The notes under the pieces were generated by a model. The model saw only the letters and a program-made list of their open reading frames with translations. It ran no database searches and was not told the DNA's origin. The position numbers and the translations under genes are program-made. This document shows, piece by piece, positions 26,070 through 35,297 of a stretch of DNA of 55,227 nt. Source of the stretch: Neolewinella antarctica (lineage in GTDB: Bacteria; Bacteroidota; Bacteroidia; Chitinophagales; Saprospiraceae); contig NZ_JAATJH010000013.1 of the NCBI RefSeq assembly GCF_011927835.1, positions 1 to 55,227 on the forward strand. Direction: 5' to 3'. How positions within the stretch are numbered: the stretch's first letter is position 1; each line of letters begins with the position of its first letter.

Positions 26070-28388
26070 ATGTCACCACACTCGACCAGACACAATTACT
26101 CCCTTATTGTCAGCTATTTAATTTTAATAGGCTTCAGTACGTTGCTTACAAACTGCGGGGAGCAATCGATTGCAATTAATGGCATTTCCGAGCGGAGCTT
26201 TGCAAACCCGGACGGGGCGTTCAAACCGATGCCCTTTTGGCACATCAACGGAGAGCTCACGCACGAAGGCATCGAAAAGCAAATGCGCGACGCCAAGGAG
26301 CTCGCTGGCTTCTCGGGCATCAGCGTACTCCCCCTTAACGACGGGGTAAAAACGAACGGTGACCCAAAATTCGGTACGCTACCCGAGTTCCTGTCCGAAG
26401 ACTACTTCGAACAATTTCAGCACGTACTCACGACCGCCCGGGAACTGGACATGGAAGTCATCCTCTACGATGACATCGACTTCCCCAGCGGCATGGCCGG
26501 CGGCAAGATGGAAAGCAAATATCCCGAACACACCATCAAAAGGCTGGACCTCGTCGAGCGCGCGCTGCAAACCGGAACCAAGGTCAACGAAGCGCCGCCG
26601 GAGGGTAAGCTACTGTCCGTCGTTGCCATGGACTCCGTCACCAAAGAGATAATCGACCTCCGCCCCCAAATGAACGCCGGGCGGTTGGCGTGGATGCCCC
26701 CCGCGGGAGCCTGGAAACTGATGTATTTCGTGATGCGCAGAGACAGTTTCCACAAGAAATACCTCGTGATGGACTTTATGGATACGGTCGCCGTTCGTCA
26801 CTTCATCAACGAAACGTACGAGCGCTACTACGCCCGCTTCCCGGAGTACTTTGGCAACACCATCAAAGTATCCTTTTTCGATGACGTAGGTTTCTGGCGC
26901 CACCCACGCACCTGGACGCCGAGCTTCGACGATGCCTTTACGCGCCTGAACGGCTACGAGCCGCACAACCTCTACCCCGCCCTCTGGTACGACATTGGCC
27001 CGGAAACGGAATCCGCCCGCCACGCCTTCTTCCTGACACGGGCCGAATTACTCGCCGAAGGATTCCCAAAACTAGTTGGCGAGTGGGCCAAAGCGCACGG
27101 CATCGAAGACACCGGCCACCCACCGGGCAACTACGACCCGACGCCGATCGACATGAACGGCGACATTTTTAAGTTCTTCCGCCACACGGCCATCCCGCTA
27201 ACGGATGCCATCATTCGCTATCAATTTGGTCAGGATGGCCACAAACTCATTAGCTCCGCAGCGGATTTCTACGACCGCCCCGTGGTGGCCACGGAAATCT
27301 ACGGAGCTTTCCCGGGCGATAGCTTTGATTCGTTAATGCTCTACCGCGAGATGATGGACTTGTTCGTACGGGGCGTTAACCGCGTGGTTCCACACGGGCT
27401 TTGGTACAATTACAACCCGAACGAGATCTACATTTCACCCCTGGTCTCTCCGTACAACGAAAAGATCGCCGCCGCGCTGCCGGCTTACTCCGAGTTCGTC
27501 GGCCGCGGTTGCCAACTCCTCCAGGGAGGTCGCCGCGTGGCGAACATCGGTGTGCTGTACCCTTTCGAAAGCCTGGCGGGTTGGTACCGCTTTGAGGACG
27601 AGGACAACCCCCGCCAGGGTTTCTTCGTGGCCCCCGAAACCGATTACCAGACCATCAGCGGCTGGCTAACCAACGCGCTGCACCGCGACTTCACGTTCGT
27701 CCACCCTGAGTATTTTCTGGAGGACAAGTATGTTCTATCCGACGGAAAAGTGCACCTGAAGAACGAAGAGAATTTTCAAAGCTACGACGTCATGATGCTG
27801 ACCGGAGGCAAAGTGATTTCCGCCGCTACGCTTGGTAAACTCAGGGACTTTTACGTGCAGGGTGGTACCGTGATTGCTACCACTCAGTTGCCCTGGAAAT
27901 CTTCCGAAAAAGGCAAGGACACTACGGTGGTCAACCTCGTACGGGAAATATTCGGTGTCGTCCCTGGCTCCGCGAACGTACCGATGGGCGACAATAAGAA
28001 TGATGCGGGTGGACATGCTTTATTTCTACCGAACCCTGACCAGGACATACTAGCCAAAGCGTTAAACCGGCTTGCACCCACACCCGACGTAATCGTGACT
28101 ACCCCACCCCGGCCGGTCCCGAAAATTGGTAAGTTCTCTTACATCCACAAGGTCAAGGATGGTCGTGATGTCTACTACTTTTCCAACTCCAGTGACGAAC
28201 GAGTTACGTCGGAAGTGTCGGTAAAGGGAGCGCACGTACTCCGTCAGTGGGACCCGCACACCGGAAAGGTTTCCGGGCCGGTAAAGTCCGAATTTGTAAA
28301 TAGAGAAGGGGCGGTCTACACCCGATTCCAGCTAACGCTAGCTCCGGTGCGGTCCGTATTTTACCTCACCGAAGACGTCAGTAAATAA
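26070..28388 (+). CDS. GH106-like glycosyl hydrolase lipoprotein, putative alpha-L-rhamnosidase
   Basis: The longest frame begins at a TTG (26019); the ATG at 26070 gives a normal lipoprotein signal (hydrophobic LIVSYLILIGFSTLL then TNC), so 772 residues. The N-terminal barrel shows MPFWHINGELTHEGIEKQM, GFSGISVLPL and MEVILYDDIDFPSGMAGG, the pattern of the GH106-like group of uncharacterised glycosyl hydrolases. Later come VSFFDDVGFWR and VVATEIYGAFPGDSF. The C-terminal part (about 490-772) includes a glutamine-amidotransferase-like segment and a beta-rich end. Alpha-L-rhamnosidase activity is known for GH106; here it is inferred from similarity and the rhamnose context. It is convergent with the BNR_4 gene, 44 bases apart. 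Confidence 0.65.
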   Translation: MSPHSTRHNYSLIVSYLILIGFSTLLTNCGEQSIAINGISERSFANPDGAFKPMPFWHINGELTHEGIEKQMRDAKELAGFSGISVLPLNDGVKTNGDPKFGTLPEFLSEDYFEQFQHVLTTARELDMEVILYDDIDFPSGMAGGKMESKYPEHTIKRLDLVERALQTGTKVNEAPPEGKLLSVVAMDSVTKEIIDLRPQMNAGRLAWMPPAGAWKLMYFVMRRDSFHKKYLVMDFMDTVAVRHFINETYERYYARFPEYFGNTIKVSFFDDVGFWRHPRTWTPSFDDAFTRLNGYEPHNLYPALWYDIGPETESARHAFFLTRAELLAEGFPKLVGEWAKAHGIEDTGHPPGNYDPTPIDMNGDIFKFFRHTAIPLTDAIIRYQFGQDGHKLISSAADFYDRPVVATEIYGAFPGDSFDSLMLYREMMDLFVRGVNRVVPHGLWYNYNPNEIYISPLVSPYNEKIAAALPAYSEFVGRGCQLLQGGRRVANIGVLYPFESLAGWYRFEDEDNPRQGFFVAPETDYQTISGWLTNALHRDFTFVHPEYFLEDKYVLSDGKVHLKNEENFQSYDVMMLTGGKVISAATLGKLRDFYVQGGTVIATTQLPWKSSEKGKDTTVVNLVREIFGVVPGSANVPMGDNKNDAGGHALFLPNPDQDILAKALNRLAPTPDVIVTTPPRPVPKIGKFSYIHKVKDGRDVYYFSNSSDERVTSEVSVKGAHVLRQWDPHTGKVSGPVKSEFVNREGAVYTRFQLTLAPVRSVFYLTEDVSK

Positions 28389-28432
28389 CCACCGAGCCGC
28401 CCAGCGATGATTTGCTCGCGGTTGTCGGCCGC

Positions 28433-29968
28433 TCAGTACGCAAAAACTTGCCCGATTACGTCGGTGCTGTACCTTCTGTACGTAGGGAAATCACCGCGCA
28501 TCCACAAGACCAGGCTAGTGCCTTCCCGCCAGGCCGGAACGACCGGTCTAATGTTGTCGTCCACGGAGTTTTCCGTGACGGCGGCCCACCGCCAGGTCTT
28601 ACCCAGGTCGGTGGTCCGGCCTACGTAGATTTCCTGGTGCCGCTTTCCGTCGGCGGTGCTGATGAGGTGCTCCCCGGTTACCGGGTGGCTGCTGGTGGAC
28701 ACGAAAACGGTATTGGGGTTAGCCGCGTCGACGGAGGCCAGACCAGTATAATCGTTTTCGTTTGGGTCACCAATGTAATCACCGGCGTACGCGAGGAAGT
28801 TGACGTGCCATTCCCGGCCGTCGTGCCGGGCGTAGAAGTAGCGGTGGTCGTCCGCATCGTCGTTGGCCCGAAACTGGATGATGCCGAACGGATTACCGGC
28901 GGGGTCGACCTTGATGTCGGTGATCCAGCCCCGGCGCATGGAGTCACCCATCACGACGGTTCCGTCCTGAAGCAGGACGGTCATGTCGGTGGGTGGCACG
29001 GCGTTATCGTCGTAAATATCTTCGTCGATAACGGTGCCGTCGCTGCGGAAAAGCTGCCCGTTTTCTAAGTAAGCGTGGTAGAGAGAATTTAGGCCGGTGC
29101 CGGGTGCCGTGTGGCTGGGGTTGAAATTAACCCGCGGGTGGTCGTCGGTGGAGAACAGGTGAATTTTTGATTTACCGTCGCCCGCGTACTTGACGTAGGC
29201 CCGCCCGCCTTCCCGATCGTCCGGCCAGGCGTCTTTGGCGTCTACCGTTTGTCCGCCGTAGGTCCAGGTACGGCCCAAATCCTCGGAGAAGATCCAGTTA
29301 GAGTCGAAACCGCGGGAGCGCACGCCATTAAAAATACCGGGCCGACCGTCCTTTAGCGACGTGAGGTAATAAGGATTCGTGTAGGTGATACCCGTGCCGG
29401 TCGGTTCCGTACGGATGGTCTCTTCCCAGGAGGTTGGATCACCCGGTGAGGTGGATAATCTGGTCCGTAGGTATTTGTCGTTCCCATGCTTCGACCAATT
29501 AACCAGGTACCCGCCACCGGGCAAAATGAGAAATGAAGGAGATGCGTGATCGTCCATTTGCAACTGATCATCTAATTCGAATCGCCCCCTTTCTTTGATC
29601 GGGTCACCCTTTATTTCTGAGTTCAGGCTCGCCCAGTAGAGGTCAATGTCCCCCCGCTTATCGTCGCCCTCGGGCGCGTAAGTGACCACGCCGGTCAGCA
29701 GGGTCGGCCCGTCAACGCCGTTGACGTCCACCACGGCCCGTTGGTCCTGAAACCAACACCAGGAGCCTGGCCGGTCCTGGTCGGAGAGCTGAAATACGTC
29801 GCTGTGAGAAGTCACGAGTTGATCGAGCGCGACGAGCTCGTTTTGGGTCCCGGTCGAGTCGGCTAGCTTTTCCTCCGGGCCGCTTTGCACCTGACTGACG
29901 GACGGCGAGCACGCAGAAAAACAGGCGCCGAGCAAGAATACGCCGATAAGTTGGTTGAGCTTTGTCAT
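28433..29968 (-). CDS. BNR_4 beta-propeller lipoprotein, PL24/PL25 ulvan lyase-like
   Basis: 511 residues with lipobox (FSAC, Cys20). The propeller starts with GSWCWFQDQRAV (68-79), a signature of the BNR_4 family. Candidate active-site residues are His141 in MDDHASPS, His161 in WSKHGND, Tyr200/201 in YTNPYYL and Arg217 in NGVRSRG. Structures of PL24 and PL25 ulvan lyases, as I recall them, use a His/His/Tyr/Arg set on a seven-bladed propeller, with about 20 residues between the His and 16 between Tyr and Arg; both spacings are seen here. Such an enzyme would cleave rhamnose-3-sulfate/glucuronate chains by elimination. Sialidase-like Asp-box turns (SEDLGRTW) are also present. Identity as a lyase is inferred; a binding protein is the alternative. 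Confidence 0.65.
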   Translation of the reverse strand: MTKLNQLIGVFLLGACFSACSPSVSQVQSGPEEKLADSTGTQNELVALDQLVTSHSDVFQLSDQDRPGSWCWFQDQRAVVDVNGVDGPTLLTGVVTYAPEGDDKRGDIDLYWASLNSEIKGDPIKERGRFELDDQLQMDDHASPSFLILPGGGYLVNWSKHGNDKYLRTRLSTSPGDPTSWEETIRTEPTGTGITYTNPYYLTSLKDGRPGIFNGVRSRGFDSNWIFSEDLGRTWTYGGQTVDAKDAWPDDREGGRAYVKYAGDGKSKIHLFSTDDHPRVNFNPSHTAPGTGLNSLYHAYLENGQLFRSDGTVIDEDIYDDNAVPPTDMTVLLQDGTVVMGDSMRRGWITDIKVDPAGNPFGIIQFRANDDADDHRYFYARHDGREWHVNFLAYAGDYIGDPNENDYTGLASVDAANPNTVFVSTSSHPVTGEHLISTADGKRHQEIYVGRTTDLGKTWRWAAVTENSVDDNIRPVVPAWREGTSLVLWMRGDFPTYRRYSTDVIGQVFAY

Positions 29969-30073
29969 GGCTAAATGTAAGGCTAAGGACCGCCTAACCG
30001 AGTATTACCGGCGGTACAAGTTTTTGCTAGCTCCCAACAATTAGGGTTAATAGAACGAAGCTAATTCCTTTAC

Positions 30074-31120
30074 TCAGAGCGAGTCACGATTGGTAAGCAC
30101 GAAGGGGTTTTTAATCTTATCGCGTTTCTTTTCCGTAATCAGCCGGGCGCTGGTTCGGCCCATTTGATCAAAATTTGTCGAGATGGTCGTGATGCCAAGT
30201 AGGTCCTTCAGGGGCGTCTCGTTGTAGGAAATTATTCCGATGTCTTTGCCCGGGGTAAGGCCCTGATCGCGGGCAGCTTTAACGAGATTAACCAAATCTT
30301 CCTCCGGGATGGTGAGGTAGAGCGTACCGGCTTCGAGGGGGTGGTCTTCTTCAATTTTGTCGATTACTTCGAAAGAGATCTTTGCTTCGACGCAGAAGTG
30401 ACGAAAGCCCCGGAGGATTCGCCGCGGGTAAGGATACACGGAGCGGGAGGGAAAACCCAGAACGGCCTTTTCGTACTGCTGAATCTTGGATTCGCCCTGC
30501 TTCAACGCCTCGTAAATATCCATTTCAAAGTCCTGATAAACTTCCGCGAAATCACCGGCTAACTCGCTGAGGTGGTTATCGAGAATTACGAGCTTGTTAT
30601 CCGGAATGGAACGCAGCAAGCGCGTCACTTTGTCCGTAGTGCTGGTGTGCCGCAGCTCGTCCGTTTTAAAGTGCGGCATGATGACAAAGTAGTCGTAACC
30701 GTGCTGATCCCGTTCGAGTAGCGCTAGGAACAACGATTCGTCACAGTGGTAGATATCCAGGTCCGTCTGCACGTCGGGGCCCACGCTACTCACGAAGGAA
30801 TTATAGATCCTCATCTTATAAGCGCTGAGCTTATTGATGAGAAAGAGTATGCGGTTGCCCTTTTTGAGGGGGACGTCCGTAACGTAGAATCCTTTACCCT
30901 TTACCGGGGTGATGATATTCCGCTTCTTGAGGATGTTGTACGCCTTTTCCACGGTGTCGCGGGAAAGGATGAACCGCTCGCTGAGCGAGTTGATGGAAGG
31001 TATTTTTTCGTCAACCATGATGTTGCCCGCCCCGATGTTTTCGACGATGCAATCGACAATTTGGCGGTACTTCGGCTTACGGGAATTGGGGTCAATCGTG
31101 ATGTATTCAAATATCCGCAT
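30074..31120 (-). CDS. GntR/LacI-type chimeric transcription regulator, putative rhamnose regulator
   Basis: 348 residues. The first ~75 form a GntR winged helix (KYRQIVDCIVENI, IPSINSLSERFILSRDTVEKAY, ITPVKGKGFYV). From about 88 the protein looks like a LacI-type sugar-binding domain (RILFLINKLSAYKMRIYNSF, VIMPHF, KLVILDN, DIGIISYNETPLKDLLGITTI). It is a GntR DNA-binding head joined to a periplasmic-binding-protein-like effector domain, as seen in several Bacteroidota sugar regulators. It is divergent from the rhamnose operon across a 505-base gap, so control of that operon, with rhamnose or rhamnulose as effector, is a natural inference. The effector residues cannot be judged by eye. Confidence 0.8.
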   Translation of the reverse strand: MRIFEYITIDPNSRKPKYRQIVDCIVENIGAGNIMVDEKIPSINSLSERFILSRDTVEKAYNILKKRNIITPVKGKGFYVTDVPLKKGNRILFLINKLSAYKMRIYNSFVSSVGPDVQTDLDIYHCDESLFLALLERDQHGYDYFVIMPHFKTDELRHTSTTDKVTRLLRSIPDNKLVILDNHLSELAGDFAEVYQDFEMDIYEALKQGESKIQQYEKAVLGFPSRSVYPYPRRILRGFRHFCVEAKISFEVIDKIEEDHPLEAGTLYLTIPEEDLVNLVKAARDQGLTPGKDIGIISYNETPLKDLLGITTISTNFDQMGRTSARLITEKKRDKIKNPFVLTNRDSL

Positions 31121-31625
31121 AGTGAGGTGCGTGAACGGTTTAATTAAGACGGGCTAAAGGGAGCCAAATCGTCAGGTAAAGTTTTGCATCGGGTGAGTTT
31201 CAATCACTAAGAGCGTGTTGGGACTTTAGCTACGCTGCTCCTTCGGGGTGGGTTCCTGGCCGGTTTTAGCTACGCTGCTACTGCGTGGTGAGACAGTTTT
31301 GTGATGGTTAAGGCAGCAAAACCGGAGTTTAGCCGTAGCTAAATGAGGATTTTGCTAACGAAGACCACCGCAAAAGTGACCAAAACAAGGCCGGAAGCTA
31401 GAGTCCCATCATGCTCTTAACAAAGTGAACAACGCTCATCGGCGTAAAATACCGCATCTTGATTCAAATCCCCTAATCTTACGCCGCTATTGCGTGAACA
31501 ATACAAAAATATTGCCGCGCGCCCGGTTCACCCCATCCGGGACGGTACAGGACACTTTTTAGCGGAACAATATTCTAACTTGGCCACGCATCCAAATCAT
31601 CGAAACCTTAAGTCTACTCATCAAC
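31121..31625. other. 505-base divergent regulatory region of the rhamnose operon
   Basis: No gene is visible. It separates the regulator and the rhaEW start. The right half presumably holds the rhaEW promoter: TAACTTGG near 31577 is one mismatch from TAnnTTTG, about 45 bases upstream of the ATG. The middle contains repeated TTTAGCTACG words, listed separately. Confidence 0.5.
31225..31343. promoter_or_regulatory. Repeated TTTAGCTACG sites between regulator and operon
   Basis: TTTAGCTACGCTGCT occurs at 31225-31239 and again at 31265-31279, exactly 40 bases apart. The reverse complement of its first ten bases (CGTAGCTAAA) lies at 31334-31343 within a near-palindrome. Two direct copies and one inverted copy in the only gap shared by the regulator and its likely target make them operator candidates. 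Simple sequence drift or a decayed element is possible. Confidence 0.35.
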
Positions 31626-33731
31626 ATGACCCTTACGAAAACCTTCAACCACGTCGATTATCTCTGGGACGACGCCCACGCCACTTCCTTGGGGGACGAC
31701 CAGGTCGCCCTGTTCCTCTACCGTTCTAACATCCTCGGTGCCGACCTTCGCATCACCAATTACGGTGGCGGCAACACCAGTTGCAAGACCATCGAGAAAG
31801 ACCCCCTCACCGGAGAAGAAGTCGAAGTGATGTGGGTAAAAGGCTCCGGTGGTGACATCGGCACCCTCAAGCGGTCCGGCATCGCCGGGCTCTACACCGG
31901 GCGTTTGCGCGCGCTCAAAAGTGTGTACGGCGGCCTCGAAGATGAAGACCGCATGGTCGGCTTGTTCCAGCACTGCATCTACGACCTCGACAGCAAAGCC
32001 CCCTCCATCGATACGCCCCTGCACGGCTTACTCCCCTTCAAGCACATCGACCACCTCCACCCCGATGCCCTCATCGCCGTGGCCGCCGCAAAGGACAGCG
32101 AGCAAGTCACGAAGGATATCTGGGGAGACACCATGGGTTGGGTGCCCTGGCAGCGCCCCGGTTTCGATCTAGGTCTCCAACTAGAACGTTGCCTGGCCGA
32201 AAACCCCGGCATTCGCGGCATCGTCCTCGGCAGCCATGGTTTGTTCACGTGGGGTGATACGAGCTACGAAAGTTACATCAACAGTTTGGAAGTCATCGAA
32301 ATGGCCTCCGAATACATCGAAAAGCGCGTTGCCGAGCAGGGCGACAAAGTATTCGGTGGCGAAAAAGTCAAATCACTTTCTCCCGAAGCCCGCAAGAACC
32401 AGGCGGCCAAGCTCATGCCACTCCTCCGTGGTCTGACCTCCAGCCACGCCCGCCAGGTGGGTACGTTTCAGGATACCGATAAGGTACTCCAGTTCATCAA
32501 TAGCTACGACCTCCAGCGTCTCGCCCCCATGGGTACGAGCTGCCCGGACCACTTCCTGCGCACCAAGATTCAGCCCCTCGTGCTGGAGCTCGACCCCCAG
32601 GAAGATCTTAGCGACCGCGAGGTCATCCTCGCCAAACTGGAAGGCGCTTTCGCCAAATACCGCGAAGGTTACCACCAGTACTACGAAAAGCACAAACGCG
32701 CCAACAGCCCCGCCGAGCGGGATCCGAACCCGGTCATTATTCTCTACCCGGGCGTCGGTCTGTTCAGCTTCGCTAAAAACAAGCAGACCTCCCGCGTCGC
32801 CAGCGAATTCTACATCAACGCCATCAACGTGATGCGGGGTGCCGAGGCGATCACGGAATACACTTCCCTACCCCGCCAGGAAGCTTTCGACATCGAATAC
32901 TGGTTACTCGAAGAAGCCAAGCTACAGCGTCAGCCGAAAGAACAACCGCTCAGCCGTAAAGTGGCCCTCGTCACCGGTGCCGGCGGTGGCATCGGTAAGG
33001 CCATTGCCGACAAACTCGTGGCCGAAGGTGCCGTCGTGGTGCTTTCCGACATCAACAAGGCTTCCCTGGAAGAAGCGCACGCTACGTACGGTCGCGACCA
33101 GTCAACTTACGCCGTTTGCGACGTGACTGACATGGCCTCCATCGAGGGTGCGCTCGACGCGGCGGCACTTGCTTTCGGGGGTGTCGACATTGTCGTTCAC
33201 TCCGCCGGCTTAGCGATTTCCAAGCCACTGGAGGACCACACCGAGAAGGATTGGGATATTCTCCAGAACGTTCTCGTAAAGGGTCAATTCCAATTAGCTC
33301 AAGCATCCGTTGAGACCATGCGTAAGCAGGGCACGGGGGGTGATTTCATCTCCATCGCTTCCAAAAACGGACTGGTTTCCGGTCCTAATAACGTAGCCTA
33401 CGGAACGGCCAAAGCAGCGCAGCAGCACATGGCACGTCTCCTGGCCGCCGAGTTGGGCAAAGACCACATCCGCGTCAATACCGTCAACCCCGACGGCGTC
33501 ATCATCGGCTCCAAGATCTGGGAAGGCGCATGGGCGGAAGGCCGGGCCAAGGCTTACGGCATCACGGTGGACGAGCTTCCGGCGCACTACGCCAAGCGGA
33601 ATTTGCTCAACGAGATCATTCGTCCGGAGGATATCGCCGATGGTGTCTTCGCTTGCGTGGGCGTACTGACCAAAACGACCGGTAACATCATTAATGTTGA
33701 CGGTGGCATGGCTACGGCTTTCGTTCGGTAA
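31626..33731 (+). CDS. rhaEW: Bifunctional rhamnulose-1-phosphate aldolase / L-lactaldehyde dehydrogenase
   Basis: 701 residues, the usual length of the fused enzyme. Residues 1 to about 430 are a class II aldolase (NYGGGNTSCKT, WVKGSGGD, LHGLLPFKHIDHLHPDALIA with the zinc His pair, GIVLGSHGLFTWGD). Residues from about 440 are a short-chain dehydrogenase: VTGAGGGIGK near 450-459, and Tyr592/Lys596 in AYGTAKA. The aldolase splits L-rhamnulose-1-phosphate into DHAP and L-lactaldehyde, and the dehydrogenase oxidises the latter with NAD to L-lactate. It starts the plus-strand rhamnose operon (then isomerase, kinase, permease). A repeat hairpin with T-run follows the stop, so downstream genes may be attenuated or have their own promoter. 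Confidence 0.92.
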   Translation: MTLTKTFNHVDYLWDDAHATSLGDDQVALFLYRSNILGADLRITNYGGGNTSCKTIEKDPLTGEEVEVMWVKGSGGDIGTLKRSGIAGLYTGRLRALKSVYGGLEDEDRMVGLFQHCIYDLDSKAPSIDTPLHGLLPFKHIDHLHPDALIAVAAAKDSEQVTKDIWGDTMGWVPWQRPGFDLGLQLERCLAENPGIRGIVLGSHGLFTWGDTSYESYINSLEVIEMASEYIEKRVAEQGDKVFGGEKVKSLSPEARKNQAAKLMPLLRGLTSSHARQVGTFQDTDKVLQFINSYDLQRLAPMGTSCPDHFLRTKIQPLVLELDPQEDLSDREVILAKLEGAFAKYREGYHQYYEKHKRANSPAERDPNPVIILYPGVGLFSFAKNKQTSRVASEFYINAINVMRGAEAITEYTSLPRQEAFDIEYWLLEEAKLQRQPKEQPLSRKVALVTGAGGGIGKAIADKLVAEGAVVVLSDINKASLEEAHATYGRDQSTYAVCDVTDMASIEGALDAAALAFGGVDIVVHSAGLAISKPLEDHTEKDWDILQNVLVKGQFQLAQASVETMRKQGTGGDFISIASKNGLVSGPNNVAYGTAKAAQQHMARLLAAELGKDHIRVNTVNPDGVIIGSKIWEGAWAEGRAKAYGITVDELPAHYAKRNLLNEIIRPEDIADGVFACVGVLTKTTGNIINVDGGMATAFVR

Positions 33732-33747
33732 ATTTAAGTTTTCTGTT

Positions 33748-33856
33748 GCGCGGCCGCGGGTGCCGGGTAGATTGGTGAAACAGCAAAGTGGACGGGATTA
33801 ATGCCCATTATTCTGCTCTATCCCGATTGACCCGGCACCCGCGACCGCGCATTTTT
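33748..33856 (+). terminator. Inverted repeat pair with T-run between rhaEW and rhaI
   Basis: GCGCGGCCGCGGGTGC (33748-33763) and its inverted copy GCACCCGCGACCGCGC (33835-33850) extend to a stem of about 21 bp with one mismatch, followed by ATTTTTC. The 66-base loop itself contains a GGGAT/ATCCC pair. It begins 17 bases after the rhaEW stop and ends 22 bases before the rhaI ATG, so it could act as a terminator or an mRNA stabiliser within the operon. Confidence 0.65.
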
Positions 33857-33878
33857 CTATACCCACACTACCCACATC

Positions 33879-35156
33879 ATGCAACTTACCAAACAACATA
33901 TAGCCGACGCTAACGGCAACCTGAAAGGCCACCAAGCCGACTATTACTACCTCAGCCAAAAGCTAATCGACCAGGGGGTTGACGTAGATGCATTGGTCCA
34001 GAAAGTAGCCGACTTCCAAGTTGCTATTCCCAGTTGGGCGCTCGGTGCGGGGGGAACGCGTTTCGGCCGCTTCTCTTTTCACGGCGAACCGGGCAACCTG
34101 GAGCAAAAGATTGGTGACGTCGGTATCCTCCACGCGCTTACGCAAACCGCCGGAGCCGTTTCCCTCCACATTCCCTGGGACACCCCGACCGACTACGCCG
34201 CCGTCAAGCAAATCGCCGACCAAAACGGTATCGTTTTCGACGCCATTAATTCCAATACCTTCCAGGACCAACCCGGTACCAAGCACAGTTACAAGCACGG
34301 CTCCCTCGCGAATTCCGACGAGGCTATCCGCGCCCAGGCCGTGGCGCACAACAACGAAGTCGTCCGCATCGGCGAAAAGCTCGGTTCGAAAACCCTCACC
34401 ATCTGGCTCGCCGACGGAACGAGTTTTCCCGGACAACGCAGCTTCCAGAAGGCGTTGAGCCAGACGGAAAAAAGCTGTAAAGAAATTTACGGGGAGCTTC
34501 CTCAAGATTGGAGTCTACTCATCGAGTACAAGCCCTACGAACCTAACTTCTACAGCACGGTCATCATGGACTGGGGTACGAGTTTCATGCTCGCCAATGC
34601 TTGTGGCGACCGCGCCTATACGCTCGTAGATTTAGGCCACCATCTCCCGAATTCTAACATCGAGCAAGTCGTCGCTACCTTAATGAGCAAGGGCAAACTC
34701 GGTGGCTTCCACTTCAACGACAGCAAGTACGGCGACGACGACCTGACCGTCGGCAGCATCAAGCCCTACGCCCTGTTCCTGATCTTCAACGAACTGGTCT
34801 ACGGCATGGCGAACAACCCGCAAAACCCGGACCTTGCCTGGATGATCGACGCCAGCCACAACATTAAGGACCCACTGGAAGACCTTTTACAGAGCCTGGA
34901 AGCCATTCAGGAAGCCTACGCGAAAGCACTCCTTATTGACCAAAAAGCACTCGAAGCCGCGCAGCTGAATCACGACGTGGTTAAGTGTCAGGAAATTCTG
35001 CAGGGCGCTTACCGGACGGACGTTCGGCCCCTTCTCCAGAAAGCTCGACTGAACGGCGGCGGTGCGCTCAACCCCATCGAAGCCTACCGGAGTTTGAAGG
35101 TGCGCGAAGGATTAATTGGTGAGCGTGGTAAGCACACCGTGGCTACTGGCCTCTAA
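33879..35156 (+). CDS. rhaI: L-rhamnose isomerase, RhaI (xylose isomerase-like) type
   Basis: 425 residues, cytoplasmic, the length of the Pseudomonas stutzeri-type L-rhamnose isomerase, not the E. coli RhaA type. TIM-barrel motifs: IPSWALGAGGTRFGRF near the start, SLHIPWDTP, LLIEYKPYEP (metal-binding Glu), LVDLGHHLP (metal Asp and His) and GGFHFNDSKYGDDDL (further metal Asp). It converts L-rhamnose to L-rhamnulose using a divalent metal. It lies between the repeat hairpin and another inverted repeat, ahead of the kinase gene in the same direction. Confidence 0.93.
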   Translation: MQLTKQHIADANGNLKGHQADYYYLSQKLIDQGVDVDALVQKVADFQVAIPSWALGAGGTRFGRFSFHGEPGNLEQKIGDVGILHALTQTAGAVSLHIPWDTPTDYAAVKQIADQNGIVFDAINSNTFQDQPGTKHSYKHGSLANSDEAIRAQAVAHNNEVVRIGEKLGSKTLTIWLADGTSFPGQRSFQKALSQTEKSCKEIYGELPQDWSLLIEYKPYEPNFYSTVIMDWGTSFMLANACGDRAYTLVDLGHHLPNSNIEQVVATLMSKGKLGGFHFNDSKYGDDDLTVGSIKPYALFLIFNELVYGMANNPQNPDLAWMIDASHNIKDPLEDLLQSLEAIQEAYAKALLIDQKALEAAQLNHDVVKCQEILQGAYRTDVRPLLQKARLNGGGALNPIEAYRSLKVREGLIGERGKHTVATGL

Positions 35157-35188
35157 TGTTGTCTTTCGCAACGGATCATACAGCCGTC

Positions 35189-35262
35189 GCGCGGAGCACA
35201 AACACTGCTGCTTAGCCACGTATCCATCACGTACCCGGTTCAGTAAGCTTTGTGTTCCGCGC
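35189..35262. repeat. Inverted repeat between rhaI and rhaB
   Basis: GCGCGGAGCACAAA (35189-35202) pairs with TTTGTGTTCCGCGC (35249-35262) with one mismatch around a 46-base loop. It starts with the same GCGCGG hexamer as the 16-bp repeat but then differs. It occupies the 141-base gap before the kinase gene and has no T-run. Confidence 0.55.
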
Positions 35263-35297
35263 AGGTATCATTTTAAAGTCGGCCAAAGCCAACAGGC

